DNA from: an uncultured Pseudohongiella sp.
Lineage (GTDB): Bacteria; Pseudomonadota; Gammaproteobacteria; Pseudomonadales; Pseudohongiellaceae
Length of the DNA: 64,000 nt
Assembly: GCA_951812965.1 (NCBI GenBank)
Contig: OX638341.1
Coordinates: 850,438-914,437, forward strand
Reading direction: 5' to 3'
A program made the position numbers and the translations under genes. Positions 20,731 to 33,951 of the stretch are shown in pieces. The notes beneath the pieces were generated by a model. It was not told the DNA's origin and made no database searches. It worked only from the letters and a program-made list of their open reading frames with translations. Position 1 is the first letter of the stretch. The number at the start of each line of letters is the position of its first letter.

Positions 20731-21398
20731 GCGGGGAATCCGGCGGCGCGAAAGGCAAGGCGGGGCAGCGCGCCAGGCTGTTGCAGGGCGCTGCCGCGAT
20801 GAACGCGCCCTTGACGGAAGACGGCGCCGGGACATTGCTCGACTATCTGCGGCTGCTGGACAAATGGAACAAGCGATTCAATCTCTCCGGCGTTTCCGGC
20901 GTCAGTGAGATGTTGGACCGGCATGTGCTCGACAGTCTCTCGGTCGCGCCATGGGTAAGCGGCGAAACCGTGGTTGACGCCGGCAGCGGCGCCGGCCTGC
21001 CGGGAATTCCACTGGCGGTGCTGTTTCCCGGGAAGCATTTCGTGCTCGTGGACAGTAACGGCAAGAAGACCCGCTTTCTGTTCCAGGCAAAGTTGAGCCT
21101 GGGTCTTCAGAATATAAGCATCGAGCATTGCCGGATAGAGGAATATCGCGGCCCGGCGGACCTCGTCGTTTGCCGGGCGCTGGACACACTTGCGCAGTGC
21201 GCCGTGAAAACGCAGCATATGCTATCCCGAGGCGTTGCGCTGCTGGCGATGAAAGGCCGTCAGCCGGGCCGTGAGCTGGTGGAGCTGCCAAGCGCGTTCC
21301 ACGTGGAGTTTACGGAACGTGTTCATGTTCCCGGCGCATCGAGCCGTCATGTGATAGGGATCAGATGCGAAGAGGCGATAACTGCGCAGTGCGAATAA
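20727..21398 (+). CDS. rsmG: 16S rRNA (guanine527-N7)-methyltransferase RsmG
   Basis: SAM-dependent methyltransferase acting on G527 of 16S rRNA, 223 residues. Family blocks are [25 protein letters not shown], the SAM motif [17 protein letters not shown] and [12 protein letters not shown]. The TTG at 20727 overlaps the mnmG stop; a later ATG at 20799 (MNAPLTEDG) would give 199 residues and is also possible. Near the C-terminus the peptide FHVEF is encoded by a degenerate parS sequence. Confidence 0.94.
   Translation: MSGESGGAKGKAGQRARLLQGAAAMNAPLTEDGAGTLLDYLRLLDKWNKRFNLSGVSGVSEMLDRHVLDSLSVAPWVSGETVVDAGSGAGLPGIPLAVLFPGKHFVLVDSNGKKTRFLFQAKLSLGLQNISIEHCRIEEYRGPADLVVCRALDTLAQCAVKTQHMLSRGVALLAMKGRQPGRELVELPSAFHVEFTERVHVPGASSRHVIGIRCEEAITAQCE
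21295..21310. promoter_or_regulatory. degenerate parS-like site in rsmG
   Basis: CGTTCCACGTGGAGTT keeps the 12-nt core GTTCCACGTGGA of the two perfect sites in recF but differs at four outer positions. It again encodes FHVE. It could be a weak or decaying ParB site. Confidence 0.45.
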
Positions 21399-21413
21399 CG
21401 CCTGTACCGCAAC

Positions 21414-21437
21414 GTAGGGGCGAGGCATGCCTCGCCC
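21414..21437 (+). repeat. REP-like palindrome (single copy)
   Basis: GTAG followed by GGGCGAGGCATGCCTCGCCC, between rsmG and parA. It ends 21 bp before the parA ATG, so it lies in the parA leader if parA is transcribed from upstream. Confidence 0.92.
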
Positions 21438-21458
21438 GATAATCGGATTCATCAATTA

Positions 21459-22244
21459 ATGGGCGCCATATTGGCCATAACCAACCAGAAGGGCGGCGTG
21501 GGGAAGACCACGACCGCGGTTAATCTCGCGGCGTCGCTTAAAGCCACGCGAAATTCGGTGTTGCTGGTCGATATCGACCCCCAGGGCAATGCCACCATGG
21601 GCTGCGGCGTGGCGAAAAACGAGCCGAAACACACCGTCTGCGAATTGCTGATGGGCGAGTCTACGCTCGAACAGACGCTGGTCAGGGAGGTGGAAGATGG
21701 ATTCGACCTGTTGCCGGCAAACGGCGACCTGGTCGCCGCGGAAGTGTGGCTGATGGAGAACGGTCATCTCGACGGCCGCCTGCGCGAAGTACTGGCGCCG
21801 GTGCGGGACGGCTATGACTTCATCGTCATCGATTGCCCGCCCTCGCTGAACATATTGACGATCAACGCCCTGACCGCCGCCGATGGCTTGGTGATACCCC
21901 TGCAGTGCGAGTACTATGCGCTGGAAGGCCTGTCGGCGCTGGTGGAAACGATCGAGGCAATCAGGTCGAGATCGAATCCAAACCTGAAAATAGAAGGAAT
22001 CGTGCGCACCATGTACGATTCACGCAACAGGCTGACCGCCGAAGTCAACGCGCAATTGTTCCGGTTCTTCGGTGACGCGGTCTTTCGGACGGTGGTTCCA
22101 CGCAACATCAAGTTGGCGGAAGCGCCGAGCTTCGGCAAGGCCGCGCTCAGTTACGAACGCCGTTCGAAAGGCGCCATAGCCTATCTGGCGCTGGCGGGAG
22201 AATTGTTGCGCCGTCGCGACCGGGCCGCCGCCGGCGCCGCATAG
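21459..22244 (+). CDS. parA: chromosome partitioning ATPase ParA (Soj)
   Basis: Walker-type ATPase that binds DNA non-specifically and moves ParB-parS complexes for origin segregation. The deviant Walker A is TNQKGGVGKTTTAVNLA, Walker A' is LLVDIDPQGNATMG and Walker B is YDFIVIDCPPSL. The 261 residues are normal for chromosomal ParA. parB follows after 19 bp. Confidence 0.97.
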   Translation: MGAILAITNQKGGVGKTTTAVNLAASLKATRNSVLLVDIDPQGNATMGCGVAKNEPKHTVCELLMGESTLEQTLVREVEDGFDLLPANGDLVAAEVWLMENGHLDGRLREVLAPVRDGYDFIVIDCPPSLNILTINALTAADGLVIPLQCEYYALEGLSALVETIEAIRSRSNPNLKIEGIVRTMYDSRNRLTAEVNAQLFRFFGDAVFRTVVPRNIKLAEAPSFGKAALSYERRSKGAIAYLALAGELLRRRDRAAAGAA

Positions 22245-22263
22245 AGAAGAAGGTAGAAAGACC

Positions 22264-23142
22264 ATGTCAAGGAAACTGGGCAAGGGGCTGGAAGCGCTGC
22301 TGGGCAGCCGGGACCGGGAATCGGTGTCGGCGCTGATGGAAGACAGCCCGGCCGAGGGCTCGCGGGAAGGGGAGCTTCGGGAGATCCCCATTGACCTGAT
22401 CCGGCCCGGCAAGTATCAGCCGCGGCAGGACATGCGCGCGCAATCGCTGGAAGAACTCGCGCAGTCGATCCATCGACAGGGTGTTATGCAGCCGGTCGTC
22501 GTGCGTGAAACAGAACCCGGCCGCTTTGAACTGATCGCCGGCGAACGGCGCTGGCGCGCCTGCCAGCTCAGCGGCCTCAAGGCCATCCCCGCCATCGTCA
22601 AGTCGGCCTCGGACCGGGACGTCGTCAGCATGTCCCTGATCGAGAACATCCAGCGCGAAGACCTCAACCCGATCGAGCAGGCCGTCGCCTTGCAGCGATT
22701 GCAGGAAGAATTCGGCTATACCCAACAGGAGGTGGCGAAAGAGGTCGGAAAATCCCGCGAATCGGTCGCCAATCTGCTGCGCCTGCTTGGCCTCGAGCCC
22801 GAAGTGCGGGCGATGCTCGAGCAGGGCAAACTCGAAATGGGCCACGCCCGGGCGCTACTCGGCGCTCCCGGCCCCGACCAGCCGAAACTCGCCCGGCAAG
22901 TCACCGGCAAACAGCTTTCGGTGCGCCAGACCGAGGAACTCGTCCGCCGCTACACGGCCAGGTCCGATCCCACTCCAACCGCCCGCGAAAGAGACTCGGA
23001 CCTCATTCGCCTCGAAGAGTCCCTGTCCGAAAAACTCGGCTCGAAAGTCGCCATCCGGCACACCGCCAAAGGCAAGGGCAAACTCGTAATCAACTACAAC
23101 AACGTAGCCGAACTCGAAGGCATCCTCTCCCACATCAAATAG
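22264..23142 (+). CDS. parB: chromosome partitioning protein ParB (Spo0J)
   Basis: CTPase/DNA-binding protein that loads at parS and spreads. The N-terminus MSRKLGKGLEALLG binds ParA. The ParB/CTPase motifs are LAGERRWRA-type (ELIAGERRWRACQLSG) and MSLIENIQREDLNPIEQA. A helix-turn-helix lies in GYTQQEVAKEVGKSRESVANLLRLL and the C-terminal dimer domain ends in GKGKLVINYNNVAELEGIL. The 292 residues are normal. Probable parS targets are within this window in recF. Confidence 0.97.
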   Translation: MSRKLGKGLEALLGSRDRESVSALMEDSPAEGSREGELREIPIDLIRPGKYQPRQDMRAQSLEELAQSIHRQGVMQPVVVRETEPGRFELIAGERRWRACQLSGLKAIPAIVKSASDRDVVSMSLIENIQREDLNPIEQAVALQRLQEEFGYTQQEVAKEVGKSRESVANLLRLLGLEPEVRAMLEQGKLEMGHARALLGAPGPDQPKLARQVTGKQLSVRQTEELVRRYTARSDPTPTARERDSDLIRLEESLSEKLGSKVAIRHTAKGKGKLVINYNNVAELEGILSHIK

Positions 23143-23183
23143 CGCTATCGCAGCTTTGGAACCATGGGTTCTGTACTGTGCAA

Positions 23184-23325
23184 GGGGTCGGGAGCGGGTG
23201 TGCCTGTTCGCGTCGTGGGAGCCGACGCGTGCCATGGATGGCCTAAAGCGTCGGCGACCCGATTTGAACCTCGACATGGATGTCGAGGCGAAATTAAGCG
23301 AACAGGCACACCCGCTCCCGGCCCC
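23184..23325. repeat. long inverted-repeat element 3
   Basis: Arms of 28 nt (23184-23211 and 23298-23325; 27 of 28 pair, core GAGCGGGTGTGCCTGTTCGC) enclose two further hairpins. One is GCCGACGC with GCGTCGGC (23221-23228, 23248-23255), the other CCTCGACATGGATGTCGAGG (23269-23288). The plan resembles the elements at 2695 and 4006, but the interior sequence is different (ATGGATG motifs). It lies between parB and the atp promoter and could terminate parAB. Confidence 0.8.
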
Positions 23326-23393
23326 GCTCGAAGCTGCATACCAGAAACGGGACTTGCGCTATGTGAGTCGCCGTCAGGTCGAAGCCATTCGTG

Positions 23394-23422
23394 TTGATTA
23401 GCACCCACAATCTCCCTATAAT
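23394..23422 (+). promoter_or_regulatory. sigma-70 promoter of the ATP synthase operon
   Basis: TTGATT (23394-23399), exactly 17 bp, then a perfect TATAAT (23417-23422). It is 40 bp before the atpI GTG and directly follows inverted-repeat element 3. Confidence 0.72.
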
Positions 23423-23461
23423 GCGCCTGCCCTGGCGGTAGCCACCTGGTAGTGTCTTTTC

Positions 23462-23860
23462 GTGCGGCCGTACAAGGTCATCCTGGCGCAGTTGATAGGC
23501 CCGGCCCTGCTTGCCGCCACGTTCCTGTGGACGACAAACGAGGCCGTTGCTTTCAGTGTGCTTGTGGGAGGCCTGATCAGCGCCTTGTCGAACAGCTACT
23601 TCGCGGTTCAGGCATTCCGTTACCAGGGCGCCGACAATGCGGATAAGATTGTCAGGAGTTTCCTGAAAGGCGAAATCGGCAAGATCCTGATCGCGGTCCT
23701 GCTGTTTGCCCTGAGCTTCAATTTTCTGGAAAACCTGAACGTTGTGGCGCTGTTTTCAGGTTTCCTGTTTGCCCATCTCATTGGCATATCGGTAACCGGC
23801 TGGATGATCAAGGGTTCTGCCGGCAATTCGCCCAGGGCGGCAAGCAGGCGGAAACAGTAG
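23462..23860 (+). CDS. atpI: ATP synthase accessory subunit I
   Basis: Small four-helix inner-membrane protein encoded first in bacterial atp operons, thought to help c-ring assembly. The 132 residues start at GTG. Hydrophobic segments are LIGPALLAATFLWTT, AFSVLVGGLISALSNSYFA, IGKILIAVLLFALSFNF and VVALFSGFLFAHLIGISVTG. Position before atpB and after the operon promoter supports the call. Sequence identity in this family is always low. Confidence 0.88.
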   Translation: MRPYKVILAQLIGPALLAATFLWTTNEAVAFSVLVGGLISALSNSYFAVQAFRYQGADNADKIVRSFLKGEIGKILIAVLLFALSFNFLENLNVVALFSGFLFAHLIGISVTGWMIKGSAGNSPRAASRRKQ

Positions 23861-23873
23861 GCGGAAACAGTAA

Positions 23874-25050
<1,177 letters not shown>

Positions 25051-25077
25051 TAACCATCCTGCCCGCAGGAGGCTGAA

Positions 25078-25548
25078 GTGGACATAAACCTGACCATTAT
25101 TGGACAGTCGATCGCTTTCGCGGTTTTTTGCTGGTTCTGCCATCGCTACGTCTGGCCACTGTTCGCCAATGTGCTCGAAGAGCGCAAGCGAACCATAGCC
25201 GACGGGCTCGAAGCGGCCGCCCAGGGGGAATTGAAGCTCGAAACCGCGAGCCGCGATTCCGCCCAGCAGTTGGAAGAGGCGAAATCCTCCGCGGCCGGCA
25301 TCATCGACCAGGCAAATCGGCGCGCGAACCAGATCATCGACGAGGCCAAGCAGCAAGCACAGGTCGAAGCAGAACGCATTATGGTGGCGGCCCAGGCTGA
25401 AATCGAGCAAGAGGCGAATCGCGCCAGGGAAGAGTTGCGTTCCCAGGTCTCGGTCATTGCCATCGCCGGCGCGGAGAAAATTCTCGCTCGCGAGGTGGAC
25501 CAGGCGGCCAACGAAGAAATGCTCACGCAACTGGCCGCGGAGTTATAA
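25078..25548 (+). CDS. atpF: F0F1 ATP synthase subunit b
   Basis: Peripheral stalk subunit, 156 residues as in E. coli. A single N-terminal membrane segment ([23 protein letters not shown]) is followed by a long charged coiled coil rich in Ala, Glu, Gln and Arg. The start is GTG at 25078 with GGAGG upstream. atpH begins 8 bp after the stop. Confidence 0.97.
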   Translation: MDINLTIIGQSIAFAVFCWFCHRYVWPLFANVLEERKRTIADGLEAAAQGELKLETASRDSAQQLEEAKSSAAGIIDQANRRANQIIDEAKQQAQVEAERIMVAAQAEIEQEANRAREELRSQVSVIAIAGAEKILAREVDQAANEEMLTQLAAEL

Positions 25549-25556
25549 GGCGGAAA

Positions 25557-26093
25557 ATGGCTGATTCCATCACATTGGCCCGGCCCTACGCAAAGGCGGC
25601 ATTCGAAGCCGCCCTCGAGGCGAAGGCGCTCGGCGAATGGTCGCGCATGCTCGGCATGGCGGCGGCGGTATCCGAAACGCCCGCAGTGCGCGTGGCGCTG
25701 ACCGACCCCGGCCGCTCCTGGCATCAGGTCGCCGACATGTTCAGCGGTCTTTGCGGTGAGGAATTGAACGGGCAGGCGCACAATCTCGTCAGCCTGCTCG
25801 CGGAAAACAAGCGGCTGTTGCTACTGCCGCATATCAGCTCCCTGTTCGACGAGTTGAAGGCGAACCAGGAAAGATCGGTGGAAGTGGAATTCATCACCGC
25901 CTTTCCAGTCAGCGAAGGCGCGGCGAACGATCTTGAGCGCGCATTGAAGGCGCGCTTGCAACGCGAAATCAGGCTTACGGCCAGCGTGGACCCGGCCTTG
26001 ATCGGGGGCGCCGTGATCCGGGCCGGCGACCAGGTCATAGACAGTTCCATCCGGGGCAAGCTGGCCAAGCTGTCCGAGAAAATGAGGATTTGA
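25557..26093 (+). CDS. atpH: F0F1 ATP synthase subunit delta
   Basis: Delta subunit joining the b stalk to the top of F1, 178 residues (E. coli 177). It begins MADSITLARPYAKAAFEAA and ends VDPALIGGAVIRAGDQVIDSSIRGKLAKL, the family signature. It is followed by an unusual run of hairpins before atpA. Confidence 0.96.
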   Translation: MADSITLARPYAKAAFEAALEAKALGEWSRMLGMAAAVSETPAVRVALTDPGRSWHQVADMFSGLCGEELNGQAHNLVSLLAENKRLLLLPHISSLFDELKANQERSVEVEFITAFPVSEGAANDLERALKARLQREIRLTASVDPALIGGAVIRAGDQVIDSSIRGKLAKLSEKMRI

Positions 26094-26096
26094 ATT

Positions 26097-26254
26097 GACT
26101 GAACAATTCCATCCGTGGAATTGTTCAGTCCCGCAAAACAAAAGCGAGGTTTTGTTTTGCTCCCGACATCAATGGCTTGCGCCATCGAAGTCGGCGGCAC
26201 ATCCATGTGCCGCGCGGAAACTCTGATGAATCAGAGCTTCCTTGAACGCTCAAG
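26097..26254. other. array of six consecutive stem-loops between atpH and atpA
   Basis: The 177-bp atpH-atpA gap is almost entirely hairpins. (1) 26097-26130, perfect 15-bp stem, loop TCCG. (2) 26133-26160, 11-bp stem GCAAAACAAAA, 6-nt loop. (3) 26163-26194, CCGAC and ATGGC stems, inner loop TTGC. (4) 26194-26213, 8 bp, loop TCCA. (5) 26216-26241, CTCTGA core, loop TGAA. (6) 26241-26254, CTTGA stem, loop ACGC. The atpA ribosome-binding site AGGAAAC follows immediately. Related enterobacterial operons have only a few bases here. Confidence 0.85.
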
Positions 26255-26270
26255 TAACCAGGAAACAGAC

Positions 26271-27815
26271 ATGCAACAACTGAACCCAGCGGAAATCAGT
26301 GAAATCATCAAGCAGCGGATCGAAAGTCTCGATACCGCGGTGCAGGCCCGCAACGAAGGCACCATCGTCAGCGTGCTCGACGGCATTATCCGCATCCATG
26401 GGCTGACCGAGGTGATGTACGGCGAGATGATCGAGTTCGAAGGCGGCATCTACGGCATTGCGCTCAATCTCGAGCGCGATTCCGTCGGCGCCGTGGTGCT
26501 CGGCGACTATCTGGAACTCAAGGAAGGACAAAGCTGCCGCTGCACCGGCCGCATTCTCGAAGTGCCGGTGGGCCCCGAACTTGAAGGCCGCGTGGTGGAC
26601 GCCCTCGGCCGACCGGTTGACGGCAAGGGCCCGGTCGGCGCCGCCATGACCGATGCGATCGAAAAGGTCGCGCCGGGCGTTATCGCCCGGCAGTCGGTAG
26701 GACAGCCGGTACAGACCGGCCTGAAATCCATCGACGCGATGACCCCGATCGGCCGCGGCCAGCGGGAACTCATCATCGGCGACCGCGAAGTCGGCAAGAC
26801 CGCCGTCGCCATCGACACCATCATCAACCAGAAAGGCAAGAAACTGAAATGCATTTACGTGGCGATAGGACAGAAAGCATCCTCGATCGCCAGCGTGGTG
26901 CACAAGCTGGAAGAGCACGGCGCAATGGAATACACCACCGTCGTTTCCGCCAGCGCGTCCGACCCGGCGTCGATGCAATACATCGCCCCCTATTCCGGCT
27001 GCACCATGGGTGAGTATTACCGCGACCGCGGCGAGGACGCCCTGATCATCTACGACGATCTCACCAAACAAGCCTGGGCGTACCGGCAGATTTCGCTGTT
27101 GCTGCGCAGGCCGCCGGGGCGGGAAGCCTATCCGGGCGACGTGTTCTACCTGCACTCGCGCCTGCTTGAGCGGGCCGCGCGGGTAAATACGGATTACGTA
27201 GAAAAATTCACCGGCGGCGAAGTGACCGGAACAACCGGCTCGCTGACCGCGTTGCCGATCATCGAGACCCAGGCTGGCGACATTTCGGCCTTCGTTCCCA
27301 CCAACGTGATCTCGATTACCGACGGCCAGATCTTTCTCGAAACCGACCTGTTCAACTCGGGCATTCGGCCGGCGATGAACCCGGGCATCTCGGTCTCGCG
27401 GGTGGGTGGCGCTGCCCAGACGAAAATCATCAAGAAACTCGGCGGCGGCATCCGCATCTCGCTCGCGCAATATCGCGAACTGGCGGCTTTCGCGGCCTTT
27501 GCCTCGGACCTCGACGACGACACCCGCGCGCGGCTCGAACACGGCCAGCGCGTCACCGAGTTAATGAAGCAGAAGCAATACTCGCCGTTGTCGATCGCGG
27601 AAATGGGCATTTCCCTGTATGCCGCGAACGAGGGCTACCTGAGGGACATTCCGCTGAACAAGGTGCTCGATTTCGAAAGCGCCCTGTTGTCCTGGATGAA
27701 CAGCGAACACGAGGAACTGATCGCGCACATCAACGCCACCGGAGATTTCGACGACGATATCGAAGGCAAGTTCAAGGCGGCGATCGAGCAGTTCAAGTCC
27801 ACCCAGACCTGGTAG
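26271..27815 (+). CDS. atpA: F0F1 ATP synthase subunit alpha
   Basis: Non-catalytic nucleotide-binding subunit of F1, 514 residues (E. coli 513). It begins [20 protein letters not shown]. The P-loop is [14 protein letters not shown] near residue 169. Other signatures are [47 protein letters not shown] and [13 protein letters not shown]. The ATG at 26271 is preceded by AGGAAAC. The frame is open back to 26115 through the hairpin array, but that extension has no homology. Confidence 0.98.
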   Translation: MQQLNPAEISEIIKQRIESLDTAVQARNEGTIVSVLDGIIRIHGLTEVMYGEMIEFEGGIYGIALNLERDSVGAVVLGDYLELKEGQSCRCTGRILEVPVGPELEGRVVDALGRPVDGKGPVGAAMTDAIEKVAPGVIARQSVGQPVQTGLKSIDAMTPIGRGQRELIIGDREVGKTAVAIDTIINQKGKKLKCIYVAIGQKASSIASVVHKLEEHGAMEYTTVVSASASDPASMQYIAPYSGCTMGEYYRDRGEDALIIYDDLTKQAWAYRQISLLLRRPPGREAYPGDVFYLHSRLLERAARVNTDYVEKFTGGEVTGTTGSLTALPIIETQAGDISAFVPTNVISITDGQIFLETDLFNSGIRPAMNPGISVSRVGGAAQTKIIKKLGGGIRISLAQYRELAAFAAFASDLDDDTRARLEHGQRVTELMKQKQYSPLSIAEMGISLYAANEGYLRDIPLNKVLDFESALLSWMNSEHEELIAHINATGDFDDDIEGKFKAAIEQFKSTQTW

Positions 27816-27849
27816 GCGGCGAAGGCAACCGGAAGAGGCGGTGTAATCG

Positions 27850-28710
27850 ATGGCCCGAGGCAAGGAAATACGCAGCAAGATCTCGAGCATAAGGAACACG
27901 CAAAAGATCACCAAGGCGATGGAAATGGTTTCCGCGAGCAAAATGCGGAAGGCCCAGGAGCGCATGCGTCTGGGCAAGCCCTATGCTCGAAGTATCCGCG
28001 AAATGATCGGACACATCGCCACTTCCTCCTCGGAATACCGTCACGGATATTTCGAAAATCGCGAAGTCCGGCGTGTTGCCTATATCGTCGTGTCGACCGA
28101 CCGCGGCCTTTGCGGGGGTTTGAACATCAACGTTTTCAAGACGACGGTCGCTTCCATGCAGGAATGGCATGAGCAAAACGTGGAGATCGATGTCTGCACG
28201 ATCGGCGCGCGGGCGGCGACGTTTTTCAACAAGTACGGCGGCAATGTAGTCGCGGCGGTGCGGCATCTCGGCGACCAGCCGGAAGTTTCCGATGTCATCG
28301 GCGCGGTCAAGGTCGCGCTCGACAGGTTCGACAACGGCGAGATCGACAAGTTGTTCATCATCAGCAATGAGTTTGTCAACACCATGATCCACCGGCCCAC
28401 GGTGGCGCAGTTGCTGCCGTTGTTGCCGGCGGAAAAAGAGTATCTCAAGCACCACTGGGACTATCTCTACGAGCCCGACGCGAAAGAGTTGCTCGACGGT
28501 CTGCTGCTGCGCTACATCGAGTCCCAGGTGTACCAGTCGGTCGTTGAAAACATCGCCTGCGAACAGGCGGCGCGAATGATTGCCATGAAGAGCGCCTCGG
28601 ACAACGCGGGCGATCTCATGGATGAACTGGAACTGGCGTACAACAAGGAACGCCAGGCAGCCATTACCCAGGAGTTGTCCGAAATCTCCGCCGGCGCGGC
28701 GGCGGTGTGA
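27850..28710 (+). CDS. atpG: F0F1 ATP synthase subunit gamma
   Basis: Central shaft of F1, 286 residues (E. coli 287). It begins [32 protein letters not shown] and ends with [32 protein letters not shown], both family signatures. A REP palindrome separates it from atpD. Confidence 0.97.
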   Translation: MARGKEIRSKISSIRNTQKITKAMEMVSASKMRKAQERMRLGKPYARSIREMIGHIATSSSEYRHGYFENREVRRVAYIVVSTDRGLCGGLNINVFKTTVASMQEWHEQNVEIDVCTIGARAATFFNKYGGNVVAAVRHLGDQPEVSDVIGAVKVALDRFDNGEIDKLFIISNEFVNTMIHRPTVAQLLPLLPAEKEYLKHHWDYLYEPDAKELLDGLLLRYIESQVYQSVVENIACEQAARMIAMKSASDNAGDLMDELELAYNKERQAAITQELSEISAGAAAV

Positions 28711-28737
28711 ACGGGCAGCACACGCCCACCGGTATTT

Positions 28738-28761
28738 GCAGGGGCGAGGCATGCTTCGCCC
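28738..28761 (+). repeat. REP-like palindrome (single copy) in the atp operon
   Basis: Variant GCAG followed by GGGCGAGGCATGCTTCGCCC with one mismatch in the stem. It lies between the atpG stop and the atpD ATG, inside what is normally one transcript, and ends 25 bp before atpD. Confidence 0.88.
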
Positions 28762-28786
28762 GAATGAGAAAATAAGGGTTAAGTAA

Positions 28787-30190
<1,404 letters not shown>

Positions 30191-30214
30191 GCGCGGCAAT
30201 TCGGGAACGACGAC

Positions 30215-30637
30215 ATGGCGAAAACCATTCAATGCGACATCGTCAGCGCGGAGAAAAGCATTTTCTCCGGGGAAGTGGCGTTCATGGTCGTTGCCGGCAA
30301 CATGGGCGAGATCGGCATCGCGCCGGGGCACGCTCCGCTGCTGACCGACCTGTTGCCCGGGCCGGTGCGGCTCGATCTCGAGGACGGCACGGAAGAGGTG
30401 TTCTACGTCTCGGGCGGTTTCCTTGAAGTGCAGCCGAAGAAAGTGACCTTGCTCGCCGATACCGCCGCGCGCGCCCATGACGTCGACGAGGCCGCCGCGC
30501 GCAAGGCGCTTGAGGACGCCCAGCGGGCGATCGCCAATCAGGACGCCGAATTCGAGTATTCCGCCGCCGCCGTGCAACTCGCGGAGGCAGCGGCGCAACT
30601 TCGGGCATTGCGGCAGTTGCGAAAAGAACGTTCCTGA
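30215..30637 (+). CDS. atpC: F0F1 ATP synthase subunit epsilon
   Basis: Regulatory epsilon subunit, 140 residues. The N-terminal beta-sandwich has CDIVSAEKSIFSGE, GEIGIAPGHAPLLTDLLPGPV and YVSGGFLEVQPKKVTLLADTA. The C-terminal helical hairpin is Ala-rich. glmU follows after 32 bp, as in Pseudomonas. Confidence 0.96.
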   Translation: MAKTIQCDIVSAEKSIFSGEVAFMVVAGNMGEIGIAPGHAPLLTDLLPGPVRLDLEDGTEEVFYVSGGFLEVQPKKVTLLADTAARAHDVDEAAARKALEDAQRAIANQDAEFEYSAAAVQLAEAAAQLRALRQLRKERS

Positions 30638-30669
30638 GCGGCCCGAATCCAGCATAAGCCGGCATTGGA

Positions 30670-32052
30670 ATGAGTCTTGAAATCGTCATTCTCGCCGCCG
30701 GCAAAGGCGCCCGCATGCACAGTTCGCTGCCCAAGGCGCTGCAGCGTCTCGGCGGCAAGCCCTTGCTGGCCCATGTGCTGGAAACGGCGGCCTCTCTCGA
30801 ACATTCCGGAATTCACGCAGTAATCGGCCATGGCGCCGATCTCGTGCGCCGCACCTTTGAAATCCCCGATTTCCCCTTTGCCGGCGTGTCCGGCCTGAAC
30901 TGGGTGCTGCAGGAAAAACAACTGGGCACCGGCCACGCGGTGCAACAGGCCATGTCCGGGATAAACGCCGACCTGGTGCTCGTGCTGTACGGCGATGTGC
31001 CCCTGGTGCGCCCCGGCACTTTGCGGGAACTGATCGCCCTGGCCGAGGCCGGCAACATCGCCCTGCTTACCCTGGAAACATCAAGCCCCGAGGGATTCGG
31101 CAGAATCGTCCGCGGTGCGGACGGCGAGGTGCAAGCCATCGTCGAAGAGCGCGACGCAGACCCGCGGCAGAAACGAATATCCGAGATCAACAGTGGCATA
31201 ATGGCGCTTCCCGCCGGGCGGCTGCGGCAATGGCTGGACCGGCTCGATTGCGACAATGCCCAGCGGGAATACTATTTGACGGACGTGGTCGCCATGGCCC
31301 GGGACGAGAACTGCCCGGTGCGCGCGATGAAGATTGACGACGACAGAGAAGTGCAAGGGGTCAACGACCAGGCGCAATTGGCTGCGCTGGAGGGGCATTA
31401 CCGGATGAGTAAGGCGGAACAGTTGCTGGCCGCGGGTGTGCGGCTGCTTGACCCGGCGCGGGTCGATGTCCGCGGTCACCTGCTGACGGGCCAGGATGTG
31501 GAAATCGACGTCAACGTTGTCTTCGAAGGCGAAGTCAGCCTCGGCGACGGCGTGAAAATCGGCCCCAATTGTGTAATCAGGGACGCGAGCATCGCCGCCG
31601 GAACCCGGGTGCTTTCCGGCACCAGCATCGAAGGCGCGGCGATCGGCGCCGATTGCAGCATCGGCCCCATGGCGCGGCTGCGGTCGGGTACCGAACTGGC
31701 CGCGGGGGTGAAGATCGGCAATTTCGTCGAAACCAAGAAGGCGAAGATCGGCAAGGGGTCCAAGGCCAGCCACCTTTGCTATCTGGGCGATGTGGAAATC
31801 GGCGAGAACGCGAACATCGGCGCCGGCGTCATCGTCTGCAACTACGATGGCAAGGACAAGCATCGCACGGTCATCGGCGACAATGTCTTCGTCGGTTCCA
31901 ACAGCGTGCTGGTCGCCCCGGTCACCTTGCAGGACGACAGTTTCGTCGCCGCCGGCTCGACCGTCAGCAGCGAAGTGCCCGCCGGCCATCTCGCGGTCGC
32001 TCGTAAGCGCCAGAAGAACATTGCGCGCTGGAAACGCCCCGGGAAACGGTGA
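30670..32052 (+). CDS. glmU: bifunctional N-acetylglucosamine-1-phosphate uridyltransferase / glucosamine-1-phosphate acetyltransferase
   Basis: Makes UDP-GlcNAc from glucosamine-1-phosphate for peptidoglycan and lipopolysaccharide. The 460 residues have an N-terminal pyrophosphorylase (ILAAGKGARMHSSLPKAL, near residue 8; QLGTGHAVQQA; LYGDVPLV) and a C-terminal left-handed beta-helix of hexapeptide repeats. The acetyltransferase site is seen in VETKKAKIGKGSKASHLCYLGD and NIGAGVIVCNYDGKDKHRT. glmS begins 7 bp after the stop, so successive pathway steps are adjacent. Confidence 0.97.
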   Translation: MSLEIVILAAGKGARMHSSLPKALQRLGGKPLLAHVLETAASLEHSGIHAVIGHGADLVRRTFEIPDFPFAGVSGLNWVLQEKQLGTGHAVQQAMSGINADLVLVLYGDVPLVRPGTLRELIALAEAGNIALLTLETSSPEGFGRIVRGADGEVQAIVEERDADPRQKRISEINSGIMALPAGRLRQWLDRLDCDNAQREYYLTDVVAMARDENCPVRAMKIDDDREVQGVNDQAQLAALEGHYRMSKAEQLLAAGVRLLDPARVDVRGHLLTGQDVEIDVNVVFEGEVSLGDGVKIGPNCVIRDASIAAGTRVLSGTSIEGAAIGADCSIGPMARLRSGTELAAGVKIGNFVETKKAKIGKGSKASHLCYLGDVEIGENANIGAGVIVCNYDGKDKHRTVIGDNVFVGSNSVLVAPVTLQDDSFVAAGSTVSSEVPAGHLAVARKRQKNIARWKRPGKR

Positions 32053-32059
32053 TGCCGCC

Positions 32060-33904
<1,845 letters not shown>

Positions 33905-33951
33905 TCTCTCGCGGAGAAAAAGGGGTTGCAACAGCAAGTTGCGAAGGTTCT

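Noticed and set aside
26115..26270. N-terminal extension of atpA through the hairpin array
   Set aside because: AtpA of normal length starts at ATG 26271 with a good ribosome-binding site; the extension is hairpin DNA without homology.
26250..27542. A 430-codon minus-strand open frame antisense to atpA
   Set aside because: atpA is certain; the antisense frame is a codon-bias shadow.
32053..32059. glmS ribozyme upstream of glmS
   Set aside because: glmU ends 7 bp before glmS, so there is no room, and the element belongs mainly to Gram-positive bacteria.
33926..33940. Hairpin GCAAC/GTTGC after glmS as a terminator
   Set aside because: Only 5 bp and no T-run follows on either strand.
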